64,000 bases of DNA from Companilactobacillus nantensis DSM 16982 (GCF_001435815.1 NZ_AZFV01000004.1:57416-121415); one strand, 5' to 3'; numbered from the stretch's first letter, positions 1 to 8,515 are shown. Translations and numbers: made by a program. Notes: a model not told the origin generated them from the sequence alone.

Positions 1-630
1 AAAATCATGAACCATCTCTGGGAAAGGATATGGACCAACGGCTGATCCTAACACATAAAAAGTATCATCAATTCTTGAAGCCCAGTTTTGTAAAGCAGCA
101 TTGACGGCATCCTTTAAAACCATTGAACCACTAGTTATCGGATGAACTTTGGCACCTAATAATTGCATCCGATAAACATTGAGTTTTTGACGATCAGTAT
201 CGACTTTACCCATGAAAATCTCACATTTCATCCCGAAGAGTGCTGCAATCGTAGCTGTAGCAACACCATGTTGACCAGCTCCAGTTTCAGCAATTAAACG
301 TGTTTTCCCCATTCTCTTGGCAATCAAAGCCTGACCAATAACGTTATTAATTTTGTGAGCACCAGTGTGGTTCAAATCTTCACGTTTGAGATAAATCTTA
401 GCCCCACCGAGATCCTTAGTCATTTTATCTGCGTAATATAACAATGATGGACGGTTAGCGTAGTTATTTAATAAATCGTGTAACTCCTTCAAAAAATCTG
501 GATCATCTTTATATTTGTTGTAAGCATTGGCAACATTTTTTAATTCATTCATTAACGTTTCGGGAATATATTGACCTCCGAATTCACCGTAATGACTAAC
601 ATCTTTAGCTTCTTTTTGCATTTCTTTCAT
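1..630 (-). CDS. trpB: Tryptophan synthase beta subunit, 5' part only
   Basis: Catalyses the PLP-dependent condensation of indole with serine, the last step of tryptophan synthesis, in complex with TrpA. The window holds about the first 210 of roughly 400 residues; the gene runs off the left edge. The N-terminal segment EFGGQYIPE (about residue 16) and GAHKINN (PLP lysine near residue 93) are characteristic of TrpB. The ATG at 630 follows GGAGG by eight bases. It is the last visible gene of the trp operon, 15 bases after trpF. Identity is certain; completeness cannot be judged. Confidence 0.96.
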   Translation of the reverse strand, partial: MKEMQKEAKDVSHYGEFGGQYIPETLMNELKNVANAYNKYKDDPDFLKELHDLLNNYANRPSLLYYADKMTKDLGGAKIYLKREDLNHTGAHKINNVIGQALIAKRMGKTRLIAETGAGQHGVATATIAALFGMKCEIFMGKVDTDRQKLNVYRMQLLGAKVHPITSGSMVLKDAVNAALQNWASRIDDTFYVLGSAVGPYPFPEMVHDF

Positions 631-645
631 GGGAATTTCCTCCAG

Positions 646-1227
646 TTATAATTGATGTACTAATTTAACAATTTCAAAAATTTTTCGAGCATCCTTTTGA
701 CCATTTGTTTCCACCCCGCGAGAAATATCGACAATGTCCGGTTGGCTCAATTGTGTTGCTTGTTCAATATTTTGGATATTTAGAGCTCCGGCAATAATTA
801 ATGGCTGTGTGTGTTTAATATTTAAATTCGACCAGTCAATCAATTTACCATTGCCTTGACCGCTGTCTAACATTAAGTAATCAGCTTGCGTTTCTGCTGG
901 AATCCCGGTTGGTTGGAAAACATTGATCACTGGTATATGTAATTTTTGTAAAGCAACCACCGTTTGTTCTGATTCTTGGCCATGTAATTGAATCATTGAA
1001 ATTGCACCGCTGTTAAAAATAGCTATCATCTCAGCTAATGGTGCATTCACAAAAACACCGACGCTAGGTATTTTAGAATCCAATTCTTGACGTAATTTTA
1101 AGGCAGTTATTAAGTCTAATTGATGGCGTCCTTTCGCAAAAATAAAGCCTGCCAAATCTGGTTGAGCTTGATTGACTGCTTGAATATCAGCACTAGTCAT
1201 CAACCCACATATTTTAATTTGTGTCAT
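646..1227 (-). CDS. trpF: Phosphoribosylanthranilate isomerase
   Basis: Isomerises N-(5-phosphoribosyl)anthranilate to the 1-carboxyphenylamino-deoxyribulose phosphate used by TrpC. It is a single-domain TIM barrel of 193 residues, the usual length. KICGL at the N-terminus carries the catalytic cysteine (residue 7). An aspartate in LMLDSG fits the catalytic acid, and DISRGVE near the C-terminus is the phosphate-binding loop. It sits three bases downstream of trpC and 15 bases upstream of trpB, so it is co-transcribed under the Trp T-box. Nothing unusual is seen. Confidence 0.96.
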   Translation of the reverse strand: MTQIKICGLMTSADIQAVNQAQPDLAGFIFAKGRHQLDLITALKLRQELDSKIPSVGVFVNAPLAEMIAIFNSGAISMIQLHGQESEQTVVALQKLHIPVINVFQPTGIPAETQADYLMLDSGQGNGKLIDWSNLNIKHTQPLIIAGALNIQNIEQATQLSQPDIVDISRGVETNGQKDARKIFEIVKLVHQL

Positions 1228-1230
1228 AAT

Positions 1231-2010
1231 TTACACACTTTTAAATTTCGTAATTAATTTTTCTTTATCAGGTGCACGCATAAAGGTTTCACCGATTAAA
1301 ACACCGTTAACTTGTGCGTCTTTCAGTCGTTTAATGTCAGCAACTGTTTTAATGCCGCTTTCAGCAATAAAGGGGATATCCTTAGGAACCAATGATCTCA
1401 AGTTGATACTATTATTTAAATCAACCGTGAAATCTTGTAAGTTCCGGTTATTAACACCAATTATTGATGCTCGTACCTTCAGAGCTCGTTGCAATTCATT
1501 CGGATTATGAACTTCGACAATTGCTGCTAAACCTAGTTGGTGAGCCAGATTCAAGTATTCATTCAGCTGATCATCACTCAATATGGCAACAATTAATAAA
1601 ATTAAACTTGCTCCAGCTATCTTGGCCTGATAAATCATATAGGAATCAATTGTAAAATCTTTTCTCAACAATGGCGTTCTCGTCACTTTAGATATTTCTT
1701 GAAGATATTGCAAATCACCTTGAAAATAATCTGGTTCAGTCAAAACAGAAATGGCGTCAACTCCAGCTTTTTGATAATCTTCAGCAATCTGAAGATATGG
1801 AAAATCCTGTGCTATCAATCCTTTCGACGGTGAGGCTTTCTTGATTTCTCCAATAAAATGTAATTGTGGTTCCAAAAACTTATCAACAATTACTTGTGGA
1901 TTCTTATTGGGGATTTGTTCAGCTAATTCTTGAAGTTGCTTCAACGGCATAACGGTTCGTTCTATTGTGATTCGTTTTTGCGTGGCAGAGACCAAATCAT
2001 CTAAAATCAA
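1231..2010 (-). CDS. trpC: Indole-3-glycerol phosphate synthase
   Basis: Closes the indole ring, giving indole-3-glycerol phosphate. The 259-residue TIM barrel carries the family signature IKKASPSKG (about residue 57, catalytic lysines), GVNNRNL and AESGI near the C-terminus. Its start overlaps the trpD stop by four bases (ATGA type), so translation is probably coupled to trpD. It is monofunctional here, since trpF is a separate gene. Confidence is high from motifs and operon position. Confidence 0.97.
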   Translation of the reverse strand: MILDDLVSATQKRITIERTVMPLKQLQELAEQIPNKNPQVIVDKFLEPQLHFIGEIKKASPSKGLIAQDFPYLQIAEDYQKAGVDAISVLTEPDYFQGDLQYLQEISKVTRTPLLRKDFTIDSYMIYQAKIAGASLILLIVAILSDDQLNEYLNLAHQLGLAAIVEVHNPNELQRALKVRASIIGVNNRNLQDFTVDLNNSINLRSLVPKDIPFIAESGIKTVADIKRLKDAQVNGVLIGETFMRAPDKEKLITKFKSV

Positions 2011-3026
2011 GCTGCCACACCGTCTTCCGTCAATCTAACAAATTCATCTAATTTATTTAAAGCCGTTCCATCATCAATAACTTTTCGAGCCATTTCTAAT
2101 GCTCGATTTAAACTAATCGTTGGTCTAGCCGTATGAATAGCTAAAGCTGAATTCAATAAGATAACATCCAGTTTAGCTCCACTAGCTCCATTTAAAATAT
2201 CCAATGTAATTTGAGCATTTTCTGCAGGTGTTCCTCCAATAACAGCGGTTTTTTCAGCTCGATTGAGTCCAAACTGTTCCGGTGTGATTTCATATTTAGT
2301 AAATTTGCCATTGTGAACTTCCATAACGGTTGTTGGTGCGGAAATTGATGCTTCATCGAACCCATCTTGTCCGTGAATGACCATGGCATTTTCAATTCCC
2401 AGTTGATCCAAAACTTTTGCCATTGGCTCAACTAATTGTTCATCATAGACACCTAATACTTGGTTCGTTGCGTGAGCTGGATTTGCTAAAGGTCCTAAAA
2501 TATTAAACAACGTTCTAATACCAAGTTCCTTTCTAACTGGAGCTACATACTTCATGGCTTTGTGATATTCCTGAGCAAATAAGAAACAAATCCCAATTTG
2601 ATTTAAAATTGCTTCGCTACGTTTTGGATCAAGTTCAATCTTGACGCCTAGTGATTCCAGAACGTCCGCCGCCCCACTTTTGGAACTAGCAGCTCGATTA
2701 CCATGTTTAGCAACTGGAATTCCCGTAGCAGCAACAACTAAAGCCGAAGTAGTTGAAATATTGAATGAATTAGAATGATCACCACCAGTTCCAACAATTT
2801 CCAAAACTGGTTCATTCGTCTTAAATCCTAAAGCGTGATTACGCATTGCATCAGCAGCCCCAGCAATCTCTGCAACAGTTTCTTTCTTAACACTTAAAGC
2901 TGTGAGAAAACTGGCAATTTGAACAGCTGACGTTTGACCAGTCATAATTTCATCAATCACTTGATTTGTTTCATCAAAACTTAAATCGTTACCTTCAGTT
3001 ATTTTTTTAATCGCATTTTCAATCAT
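2007..3026 (-). CDS. trpD: Anthranilate phosphoribosyltransferase
   Basis: Transfers phosphoribose from PRPP to anthranilate. The 339-residue protein shows the PRPP/anthranilate motifs GTGGDHSNSFNIST (about residue 77) and HGNRAASSKSG. I chose the ATG at 3026 because GGAGG lies eight bases before it; an in-frame TTG at 3041 is part of that ribosome-binding region and would add five residues. It is the first full gene after the Trp T-box, and trpE and trpG, which normally precede it, are absent here. Anthranilate must come from genes elsewhere or be taken up. Confidence 0.96.
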   Translation of the reverse strand: MIENAIKKITEGNDLSFDETNQVIDEIMTGQTSAVQIASFLTALSVKKETVAEIAGAADAMRNHALGFKTNEPVLEIVGTGGDHSNSFNISTTSALVVAATGIPVAKHGNRAASSKSGAADVLESLGVKIELDPKRSEAILNQIGICFLFAQEYHKAMKYVAPVRKELGIRTLFNILGPLANPAHATNQVLGVYDEQLVEPMAKVLDQLGIENAMVIHGQDGFDEASISAPTTVMEVHNGKFTKYEITPEQFGLNRAEKTAVIGGTPAENAQITLDILNGASGAKLDVILLNSALAIHTARPTISLNRALEMARKVIDDGTALNKLDEFVRLTEDGVAA

Positions 3027-3064
3027 TTTTAGTTCCTCCAAATTAAATTAATCGTTTGTTTGAT

Positions 3065-3097
3065 TTAATTTGAAGTTTGCCATCGTTTATTTGTCAT
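3065..3097 (-). CDS. Possible 10-codon leader peptide or trpE remnant
   Basis: A ten-codon frame (MTNKRWQTSN) starts at an ATG preceded by a near-perfect AGGAGG site, just after the T-box terminator and before trpD. It has one Trp codon. The strong ribosome-binding site suggests it is, or was, translated. Either it is a small leader ORF or it is the surviving start of a deleted upstream gene such as trpE. The 3' side is an AT-rich inverted repeat (about 3041-3072) just ahead of the trpD ribosome-binding site. No function can be assigned. Confidence 0.35.
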   Translation of the reverse strand: MTNKRWQTSN

Positions 3098-3113
3098 TGG
3101 TGATACCTCCTGA

Positions 3114-3162
3114 GAATAAAAAAAATCCGCCCATAAACGTATTAACGTTTAAGGACGGATTT
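3114..3162 (-). terminator. T-box regulated intrinsic terminator
   Basis: On the minus strand AAATCCG pairs with CGGATTT, extended by an upper stem TAAACGT/ACGTTTA, followed by a run of T residues. Its 5' side overlaps the sequence next to the T-box bulge, so it is exclusive with the antiterminator. Confidence 0.93.
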
Positions 3163-3440
3163 ACCGCGGTGCCACCTTATTTTAATAGACCGATAGTCTG
3201 AGAGTATACCAAAAAACTACTCAAATCCTATCATCCATTACTCTTAGCGAAGGACCAACATCCTCCCGACAACTTACGTATGCCTAACGTTCTCCCGTAC
3301 TCAAAATTTTTCGGAGAGACCCTCGATGGTCCATTTAACTATCTGCGTTCGATTGCCATTCTCAGCACCGGCAACTCTCTGGGCGTGCACGATAATCTTG
3401 ACTTCCATCTCATTGGTTTATGGACGAATTAATTTGTTGT
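3114..3440 (-). promoter_or_regulatory. Tryptophan T-box leader
   Basis: The minus strand carries the invariant T-box bulge, GGTGGCACCGCGG (about 3163-3176), followed by a competing terminator. Upstream lies a Stem I region with AGAGAGTTGCCGGTGCTGAG. The likely specifier is TGG at 3331-3333, followed by A, in a purine-rich loop, which matches tRNA-Trp. Uncharged tRNA-Trp should stabilise the antiterminator and turn on the trp genes. The T-box class is certain from the bulge; the Trp assignment rests on the specifier and the downstream trp genes. Confidence 0.95.
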
Positions 3441-3445
3441 TTACG

Positions 3446-3474
3446 AGATTAATGCTATTTGGAGATTTTGTCAA
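3446..3474 (-). promoter_or_regulatory. Likely trp operon promoter
   Basis: On the minus strand TTGACA (3469-3474) lies 17 bases from TAATCT (3446-3451), just upstream of the T-box. The -35 is perfect and the -10 is weak (three of six matches). The position fits a start of transcription near 3439. Confidence 0.6.
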
Positions 3475-3511
3475 TAGTCAAATGTGATTTATTTTAATTT
3501 TATTAGAGGAA

Positions 3512-3545
3512 GCCGTCTCCGGAGATGATAATATTCACCGACTAA
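3512..3545 (+). repeat. Remnant of the interspersed cloverleaf repeat (tips only)
   Basis: GCCGTCTCCGG is followed after only about a dozen bases by CCGACTAATTAATT. These are the left and right tips of the 175-190 bp repeat family seen elsewhere in the window. The whole branched interior is missing, so this is either a deletion product or an excision scar. It lies between the trp promoter and the macrodomain gene end. Confidence 0.65.
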
Positions 3546-3573
3546 TTAATTGGATTTAGATTATTTCAACTAC

Positions 3574-3612
3574 TCAAAAAAAGCAGTCCTGTTTCTAATT
3601 CACAGTAACTAC
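3574..3612 (-). terminator. Probable terminator of the DeoR/HAD/macrodomain operon
   Basis: Just after the macrodomain stop, the minus strand holds an imperfect hairpin (CTGT/ACAG core with flanking AGT/ACT pairs) followed by seven T residues. The stem has mismatches, hence moderate confidence. Confidence 0.5.
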
Positions 3613-3623
3613 TTTCTTTAATT

Positions 3624-4124
3624 TTACTTATTCAAATATTTCTTAGCCAATTCTTCTGTTGTCGCATCAAAGGCAACAAAGTATACTTTAGCATCTAAAT
3701 GAAACTCTCTCACTGTATCAATCGCTACAGCAATAGCTTCTTCCAATGGATATCCATAAATACCGGTACTGAGAAATGGGATTGCTAAGGAATTAACTTC
3801 TAGCTTTTGGGCAATCTCCATTGAAGACTTATAAGCATCACTTAAAAGCTGTTTTTCTCCATGTTCACCATCGTTATAACGGGGGCCAACTGCATGTATT
3901 ACATAGTCAGCATTGAGATCATACGCTTTCGTATAAACCGCTGTTCCCGTTGGTGTACCACCAAATTTCAACATGTCCCGTCCCAATTCAGGCCCAGCTT
4001 TTCGATTTAATGCTCCATCAACGCCGCCACCAGGGACTAAAGCACTGTTAGCTGCGTTAACTATCGCATCGACGTGAAATGGTAAATAGGAAATATCTCC
4101 TCTAATAACGGAAAGTTTCTCCAT
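3624..4124 (-). CDS. Macrodomain protein (ADP-ribose-binding / deacylase type)
   Basis: A single macrodomain of about 167 residues, the fold that binds ADP-ribose and often removes ADP-ribose or O-acetyl groups. Visible motifs are DAIVNAAN (about residue 20), GGGVDGALN (glycine-rich loop), VIHAVGP and STGIYGYP, all in the usual order. The start at 4124 gives the typical N-terminus with a weak AAGAAG site; an alternative ATG at 4142 overlaps the upstream HAD stop (ATGA). It is third in an operon with a DeoR regulator and a HAD phosphatase. The substrate is unknown. Confidence 0.88.
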   Translation of the reverse strand: MEKLSVIRGDISYLPFHVDAIVNAANSALVPGGGVDGALNRKAGPELGRDMLKFGGTPTGTAVYTKAYDLNADYVIHAVGPRYNDGEHGEKQLLSDAYKSSMEIAQKLEVNSLAIPFLSTGIYGYPLEEAIAVAIDTVREFHLDAKVYFVAFDATTEELAKKYLNK

Positions 4125-4138
4125 AATAATTACTTCTT

Positions 4139-4963
4139 TCATTCCAAAACGTATTTTTCAATGGCTTTGGAAACGCCATTTTGATTATTGCTCTCCGTGA
4201 TTACCTTAGCACACTTTTTAACCTCGACTGGGGCATTTTGCATTGCAACTCCCAGTCCAGCCAACTTCAACATTGGTACATCATTAAAGTTATCACCTAA
4301 AGTCATTGTTTTATCTAATGATAAATTATATGTCTTGGCTAACTCTCGTAGAGCTTTTTCTTTGGAAACGTGACTATTAGTAATTTCTAAGTAATTTGGT
4401 TTGGATAAATAAAAGGAACTATCCGTCATATCAGCGTTACGTAAGTACTGTAAAACATCTGCAATTTCTTCTGGCTCACTGACTAGTAAAAGCTTATGGA
4501 CTGGGACTTGATGTACGTCAATCAAATGATTGATATCCGTTACGATTGGTTGCAATTTGGTGATTTTTGATTCAATTTCAACCCACTTATCTTGTTTTTC
4601 AACATACCAATCAGCACCTGAGTATAAATTTATTGAAACATTAGGAAACTTCTGATGAACAATTTCGATAATCTGGCGAACTTCTTTGATTTCCAATTCA
4701 TGGCTCAATATGCTCGTAAAGTCTTGTTTATCAAGATTTTTAACCACCAAAGCGCCGTTATAGCAGGCAATTGGATTGTCTAAAACATCAAGTTCCTTAG
4801 CAATTGGCAACATCCCTTCTGGTGATCGAGCAGAGGCTAAAACAAACGGAATATCTTTTTGACGTAACTTAGCTACAGTTTGTTTTAATCCACTATCAAC
4901 AACGTTGTCATCATTTAAAATCGTTCCATCAATATCACTTAAAATCAATTTAATATCCATCAT
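4139..4963 (-). CDS. Cof-type HAD-superfamily phosphatase
   Basis: A 274-residue HAD hydrolase of the Cof/YidA type, which dephosphorylates sugar phosphates, flavin phosphates or similar metabolites. Motif I is LSDIDGTIL (aspartate nucleophile and acid, residues 9-13 region), motif IV GDNFNDVPML near the C-terminus, and the cap domain lies between. Two adjacent ATG codons follow GAGGAGG; the first or second may be used. The neighbouring DeoR-type regulator suggests a phosphorylated sugar as substrate or signal, which is inference only. Confidence 0.9.
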   Translation of the reverse strand: MMDIKLILSDIDGTILNDDNVVDSGLKQTVAKLRQKDIPFVLASARSPEGMLPIAKELDVLDNPIACYNGALVVKNLDKQDFTSILSHELEIKEVRQIIEIVHQKFPNVSINLYSGADWYVEKQDKWVEIESKITKLQPIVTDINHLIDVHQVPVHKLLLVSEPEEIADVLQYLRNADMTDSSFYLSKPNYLEITNSHVSKEKALRELAKTYNLSLDKTMTLGDNFNDVPMLKLAGLGVAMQNAPVEVKKCAKVITESNNQNGVSKAIEKYVLE

Positions 4964-4972
4964 GGTTCCTCC

Positions 4973-5707
4973 TCAATATTTAACATTCGTAGCTGATAAA
5001 ATTTGTTCAGCTGGTTTAATATCAGTCAATAAATAATCAAAGTCAGTTATATTACCAATTGAATAAGTTGATTCCTTCGTAAATTTGAAATTCTCTGCTA
5101 GCAAAACTTTCGTTTTGGCATTTTCCAATATTAATTGCTTTAAATAAGCATCTTCTTGATCTTCAAAACTAACTTTCCCATTTTTAAGTCCAGCAGCTCC
5201 AATAAATGCCACATTGAAATTAATGTGTTTCAAAATTTCTACTTCATTTAATGAATAAAAGAAACGATTCTTCGGAAAGAACTGCCCGCCTAATGCATGC
5301 AAATCTATTTTTGAATTACCACTCAACATAATGGCATTATCCAATGAATGTGTGTAAATAGTAGCTTTCGTATCGACAATTTGGGCCAGCTTCAAAACAG
5401 TTGTCGATACATCGAAGAAGTATGTACCTTGCGTTTGAATAAATTCTTGTGCCAATTCAGCAATATGTTTCTTTGCATCGCTAAACTCATCTAAACGGTC
5501 ATTAAAAGAGACTATCTCATTGTTAGTTGGTAACTGCATAATTCCACCGTGAACCCGCTTAACTTTACCTGCTTGTGACAATTTGGCAAAATCACGACGA
5601 ATCGTATCACGCGAAACATGAAAATGTTCAATCATCTGTTCACTGGTCAAAACATCAGCATCCCGCAACATCTTTAAAATTTCTTCTAATCGTTGTTCTT
5701 GATACAT
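4973..5707 (-). CDS. DeoR-family transcriptional regulator
   Basis: A 244-residue repressor-type protein with an N-terminal winged helix-turn-helix (LTSEQMIEHFHVSRDTIRRD, about residues 19-38, ending in the DeoR signature VKRVHGG) and a C-terminal sugar-phosphate sensor domain (YFFDVSTTV, FIGAAGL). The ATG at 5707 follows GGAGGTGG; the reading frame is open for 31 more codons upstream without a ribosome-binding site. It leads an operon with a HAD phosphatase and macrodomain protein. The phased repeats just upstream suggest autoregulation. The effector is unknown. Confidence 0.92.
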   Translation of the reverse strand: MYQEQRLEEILKMLRDADVLTSEQMIEHFHVSRDTIRRDFAKLSQAGKVKRVHGGIMQLPTNNEIVSFNDRLDEFSDAKKHIAELAQEFIQTQGTYFFDVSTTVLKLAQIVDTKATIYTHSLDNAIMLSGNSKIDLHALGGQFFPKNRFFYSLNEVEILKHINFNVAFIGAAGLKNGKVSFEDQEDAYLKQLILENAKTKVLLAENFKFTKESTYSIGNITDFDYLLTDIKPAEQILSATNVKY

Positions 5708-5720
5708 ATTTCCACCTCCA

Positions 5721-5786
5721 ATAAGTATTTTAACATATTTATAAGCTTTTGTAAGCATTAATAAGTAATTATAAGTATTGATAATT
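5721..5786 (-). promoter_or_regulatory. Array of ATAAG(T/C) motifs at 10-bp steps (candidate operator)
   Basis: On the plus strand the motifs ATAAGT (5721), ATAAGC (5741), GTAAGC (5751), ATAAGT (5761), ATAAGT (5771) and a weaker ATAATT (5781) start at exact multiples of ten bases; the position at 5731 is degenerate. Ten-base spacing places the sites on one face of the helix. They lie between the DeoR-type gene and its upstream region, so they are a natural candidate for binding by that regulator. Confidence 0.55.
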
Positions 5787-5912
5787 ATAATCACTTTCAA
5801 ACTTTCAATTCCAGCAAAATCAGTGACTCACACTCGGTCTAAATACTGCATTATGATAAAATTAATATAATTGTTTCGGGGGAAACACATTTTGTTATAC
5901 TGAGGTGATTTT

Positions 5913-7016
5913 ATGAATCAATTTTCTCCGTATATGGACATCTTGCAAAAAACTTCAATTTATTTGGGGATTGCAACAATTGTTCTATTCGGAATTTTCT
6001 TATTCTTTTGGCTTAGAGAACCTCGCCAACTAATCCATGGAATAACGTTTACAGTCTTCTTCATTGCTTTTCTCGGTGAATTAGCTGCTCTAATATTTAC
6101 AACTGGTAATCCAGAATTCATTGTTATTATGGGTGTTTTGTTCGTTCTAATTGTTGGTGTCATTTTAGTAGTGATGTTCTTTATGTGGGCATTACTACTT
6201 TGGAACGCTATTGTGGTTTGGAAGCGTGAAAGTCATACATTATCGAATATGTTAACTTTATTTTTAGCAATTTTTCTAATTGCGCTTTGGTTTGCCAATT
6301 CGTTTATGGTTGGTCACTCCCGCTTTCTGCCAGATTGGTTCAATGTTTTAATCTCCGGTTTACCAGTCATCGGTTTGTACCTATTACTTTGTTCATACAA
6401 TTATTTAGCTAGTTCTTTTCTATATCAATTCGTCCCTCGACGTTACAAAGCTGACTACTTGATTGTCCTAGGTGCTGGGCTAATTAACGGTGATACAGTT
6501 TCTAGACTGCTAGGAAACCGAATTGATGCCGCCATGAAGTTTGGTAACAAGCAGATTAAAAAGGGCCGTCAAGCTCCTAAAATCGTCTTCTCAGGCGGTC
6601 AAGGCCCTGATGAAAAGCTATCTGAAGCTCAAGCTATGGCTAACTATGCTATCGATCATGGCTGGGACAAAGATTTAGTTATTCTTGAGGATAAATCTCG
6701 CAATACTTTGCAAAATATGCAATTTTCCAATGCTATTATTCAAGAAGACTATGGCTCTGATAGTGCTTATATCAAGTTTTTCAGTAATAATTATCATATT
6801 TTTAGAGCTGGTCTCTATGCTAAAATGGCTGGATTGGCGGCTAATGGTGTCGGTGCGCCAACTAAGTTCTACTTCCTACCAAATGCTTTGATCCGTGAAT
6901 TTGTGGCCGTCTTCTTAATGCACAAGAAGCGTCACTTAATTGTCTTAGGATTGATTGGTATTGGTATCCTAATAATGATGGGAATTACAATTTATACCGA
7001 TATTATGGCAAAATAA
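5913..7016 (+). CDS. DUF218 (YdcF-like) membrane protein
   Basis: A 367-residue protein with four to five N-terminal membrane segments (about residues 15-165), a cytoplasmic or extracellular DUF218 domain (about 180-330) with LIVLGAGL, RIDAAM and SGGQGPDEKLSEAQAM, and a last membrane helix near the C-terminus. DUF218 proteins (YdcF, SanA, ElyC) bind nucleotide-like ligands and are tied to envelope functions; the reaction is not established. It starts at an ATG after GAGGTG and stands alone on the plus strand, divergent from the DeoR operon. Confidence 0.85.
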   Translation: MNQFSPYMDILQKTSIYLGIATIVLFGIFLFFWLREPRQLIHGITFTVFFIAFLGELAALIFTTGNPEFIVIMGVLFVLIVGVILVVMFFMWALLLWNAIVVWKRESHTLSNMLTLFLAIFLIALWFANSFMVGHSRFLPDWFNVLISGLPVIGLYLLLCSYNYLASSFLYQFVPRRYKADYLIVLGAGLINGDTVSRLLGNRIDAAMKFGNKQIKKGRQAPKIVFSGGQGPDEKLSEAQAMANYAIDHGWDKDLVILEDKSRNTLQNMQFSNAIIQEDYGSDSAYIKFFSNNYHIFRAGLYAKMAGLAANGVGAPTKFYFLPNALIREFVAVFLMHKKRHLIVLGLIGIGILIMMGITIYTDIMAK

Positions 7017-7064
7017 AAAATCTTCGTATGAGAGTTCATCAAAACTTTCAACGAAGATTTTTTT
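7015..7064. terminator. Bidirectional terminator between convergent genes
   Basis: AAAAAATCTTCGT (7015-7027) pairs with ACGAAGATTTTTTT (7051-7064), giving a T run on both strands. It serves the plus-strand DUF218 gene and the converging GNAT gene. Confidence 0.88.
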
Positions 7065-7575
7065 ATTTGTTGTGGAAAACTTTTTCCATAATGACCATTG
7101 TGTACCCTGGAACAGGAACTTCACGATCCATTGCTACAAAATTATTTTTCAATAGGAATTGTTGGCTCTGAGCATTTCCTTTCGGATAAGCTACTTCAAT
7201 TCTCTTTAATCCATTTTCAGATAACGCGACACTTAATTCAGTCATTATTCTTGAACCAATTTCTTGTTTCTGAAAACCAGCATCAACCATGAAGAAACCA
7301 ATCCAGGCGTCCATTTCAGCTGGATAACCGATAATCAAATCAACAATTGCAATTAATTTATTATCTGCATAGTAACCTAAATAATACTTATCAGCTAAAG
7401 TTTTATCAGCTGGTACAACTTTCATATCTTCTAAAATACTGTGACGTGTTGGTGCTGGTGGACAAAAATTAAAGAAGCTTGAATTACTTTGAACTAATTG
7501 CAAAGCATGGTCGGCATCAGTCGCCGTTAATTTTTTTACTTGATACTTTGTGGATAACTTTTTGATATCTAACAT
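7063..7575 (-). CDS. GNAT-family N-acetyltransferase
   Basis: A 170-residue acetyl-CoA-dependent acetyltransferase. The central VDAGFQKQEIGSRIM segment is motif A (acetyl-CoA pyrophosphate binding), followed by a C-terminal VMEK strand. I chose the ATG at 7575 because GAGG lies seven bases upstream; the open frame extends 14 codons further with no ribosome-binding site. It follows the rpsI terminator and probably has its own promoter. The substrate is unknown. Confidence 0.85.
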   Translation of the reverse strand: MLDIKKLSTKYQVKKLTATDADHALQLVQSNSSFFNFCPPAPTRHSILEDMKVVPADKTLADKYYLGYYADNKLIAIVDLIIGYPAEMDAWIGFFMVDAGFQKQEIGSRIMTELSVALSENGLKRIEVAYPKGNAQSQQFLLKNNFVAMDREVPVPGYTMVIMEKVFHNK

Positions 7576-7606
7576 TTTGCGTCCTCTTTTCCCACAACTA
7601 TCATAA

Positions 7607-7642
7607 CAAAAAAACATCCCTCACACTGAGAGATGTTTTTTG
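7607..7642 (-). terminator. Terminator of the rplM-rpsI operon
   Basis: The minus strand reads AAAAAACATCTCTC, a short loop, then GAGGGATGTTTTTTT, directly after rpsI. The stem is near perfect with a T run. Confidence 0.88.
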
Positions 7643-7665
7643 ATTCAAAACTGGAAATATAAATA

Positions 7666-8058
7666 TTAACGTTTTGAGAATTGTGAAGCCTTACGAGCTT
7701 TCTTAAGACCTGGTTTCTTACGTTCCTTCATACGAGGGTCACGTGTTAGGAAGCCAGCTGACTTGAGTGATGGTCTGAAATCAGGATCAACATCAAGTAG
7801 TGCTCTAGCGATACCATGTCTAATTGCTCCAGCTTGTCCTGAGAAGCCTCCACCGTTAACGTTAGCAATAACGTCGTAGCTGTCTGCTGTTTCAGTGACA
7901 TCTAAAGGTTGTTTCATATCAGCAATCAAATTGTCAAAAGGAATGTAATCTTTGACATCACGTTTGTTGATAGTAATTTTTCCGTTTCCGGGTACTAGGC
8001 GTACACGAGCAACTGAGTCCTTGCGACGGCCTGTTCCGGCATATGATACTTGTGCCAA
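7666..8058 (-). CDS. rpsI: 30S ribosomal protein S9
   Basis: The 130-residue small-subunit protein whose C-terminal tail reaches the P-site tRNA anticodon. It has the usual [17 protein letters not shown]-terminus and the conserved basic tail ending in SQFSKR, which contacts tRNA. It lies 13 bases after rplM, the universal bacterial pairing, and is closed by a terminator. Length and sequence are normal. Confidence 0.99.
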   Translation of the reverse strand: MAQVSYAGTGRRKDSVARVRLVPGNGKITINKRDVKDYIPFDNLIADMKQPLDVTETADSYDVIANVNGGGFSGQAGAIRHGIARALLDVDPDFRPSLKSAGFLTRDPRMKERKKPGLKKARKASQFSKR

Positions 8059-8071
8059 ATTCTTTTCCTCC

Positions 8072-8515
8072 TTAGATTAGTTTGTTGATATCCAACATTT
8101 CTGGATTTTGTGCTTGGTGACTGTGATCAGAACCTGCATAAACATGCAACTTCTTGATTTCTTGACGACCAAGAGTGTTCTTAGGTAACATACCACGAAT
8201 TGAGTCTTCTACGAAGCGTTCTGGCTTAGTAGCTCTCTTTTCGCCGGCACTGATACTCTTCAACCCACCTGGGTGATCTGAGTGAGAATAATAAATCTTA
8301 TTCTTAGCCTTTTTACCTGTTAATCTAACTTTATCTGCATTGATGACAATAACATTGTCACCTGTATCAACGTTAGGTGTGTAAGTTGGTTTGTTCTTAC
8401 CTCTAAGAATAGAAGCAACAACTGATGAAAGTCTACCTAAGACAACATCTTCACCGTCAATTACATACCATTTACGTTCAACTTCACTTGCTTTTGCTAA
8501 TGGTGTTGTACGCAC
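8072..8515 (-). CDS. rplM: 50S ribosomal protein L13
   Basis: An early-assembly large-subunit protein, 147 residues, with characteristic segments [38 protein letters not shown] and [11 protein letters not shown]. It heads the rplM-rpsI operon behind a strong promoter and a structured leader, which in Bacilli often mediates autoregulation. Start ATG follows GGAGG. Confidence 0.99.
   Translation of the reverse strand: MRTTPLAKASEVERKWYVIDGEDVVLGRLSSVVASILRGKNKPTYTPNVDTGDNVIVINADKVRLTGKKAKNKIYYSHSDHPGGLKSISAGEKRATKPERFVEDSIRGMLPKNTLGRQEIKKLHVYAGSDHSHQAQNPEMLDINKLI

Noticed and set aside
5871..5912. Promoter for the plus-strand DUF218 gene
   Set aside because: TATACT lies seven bases before the ribosome-binding site and the -35 spacing is poor (16 or 19). 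I could not settle on one promoter.
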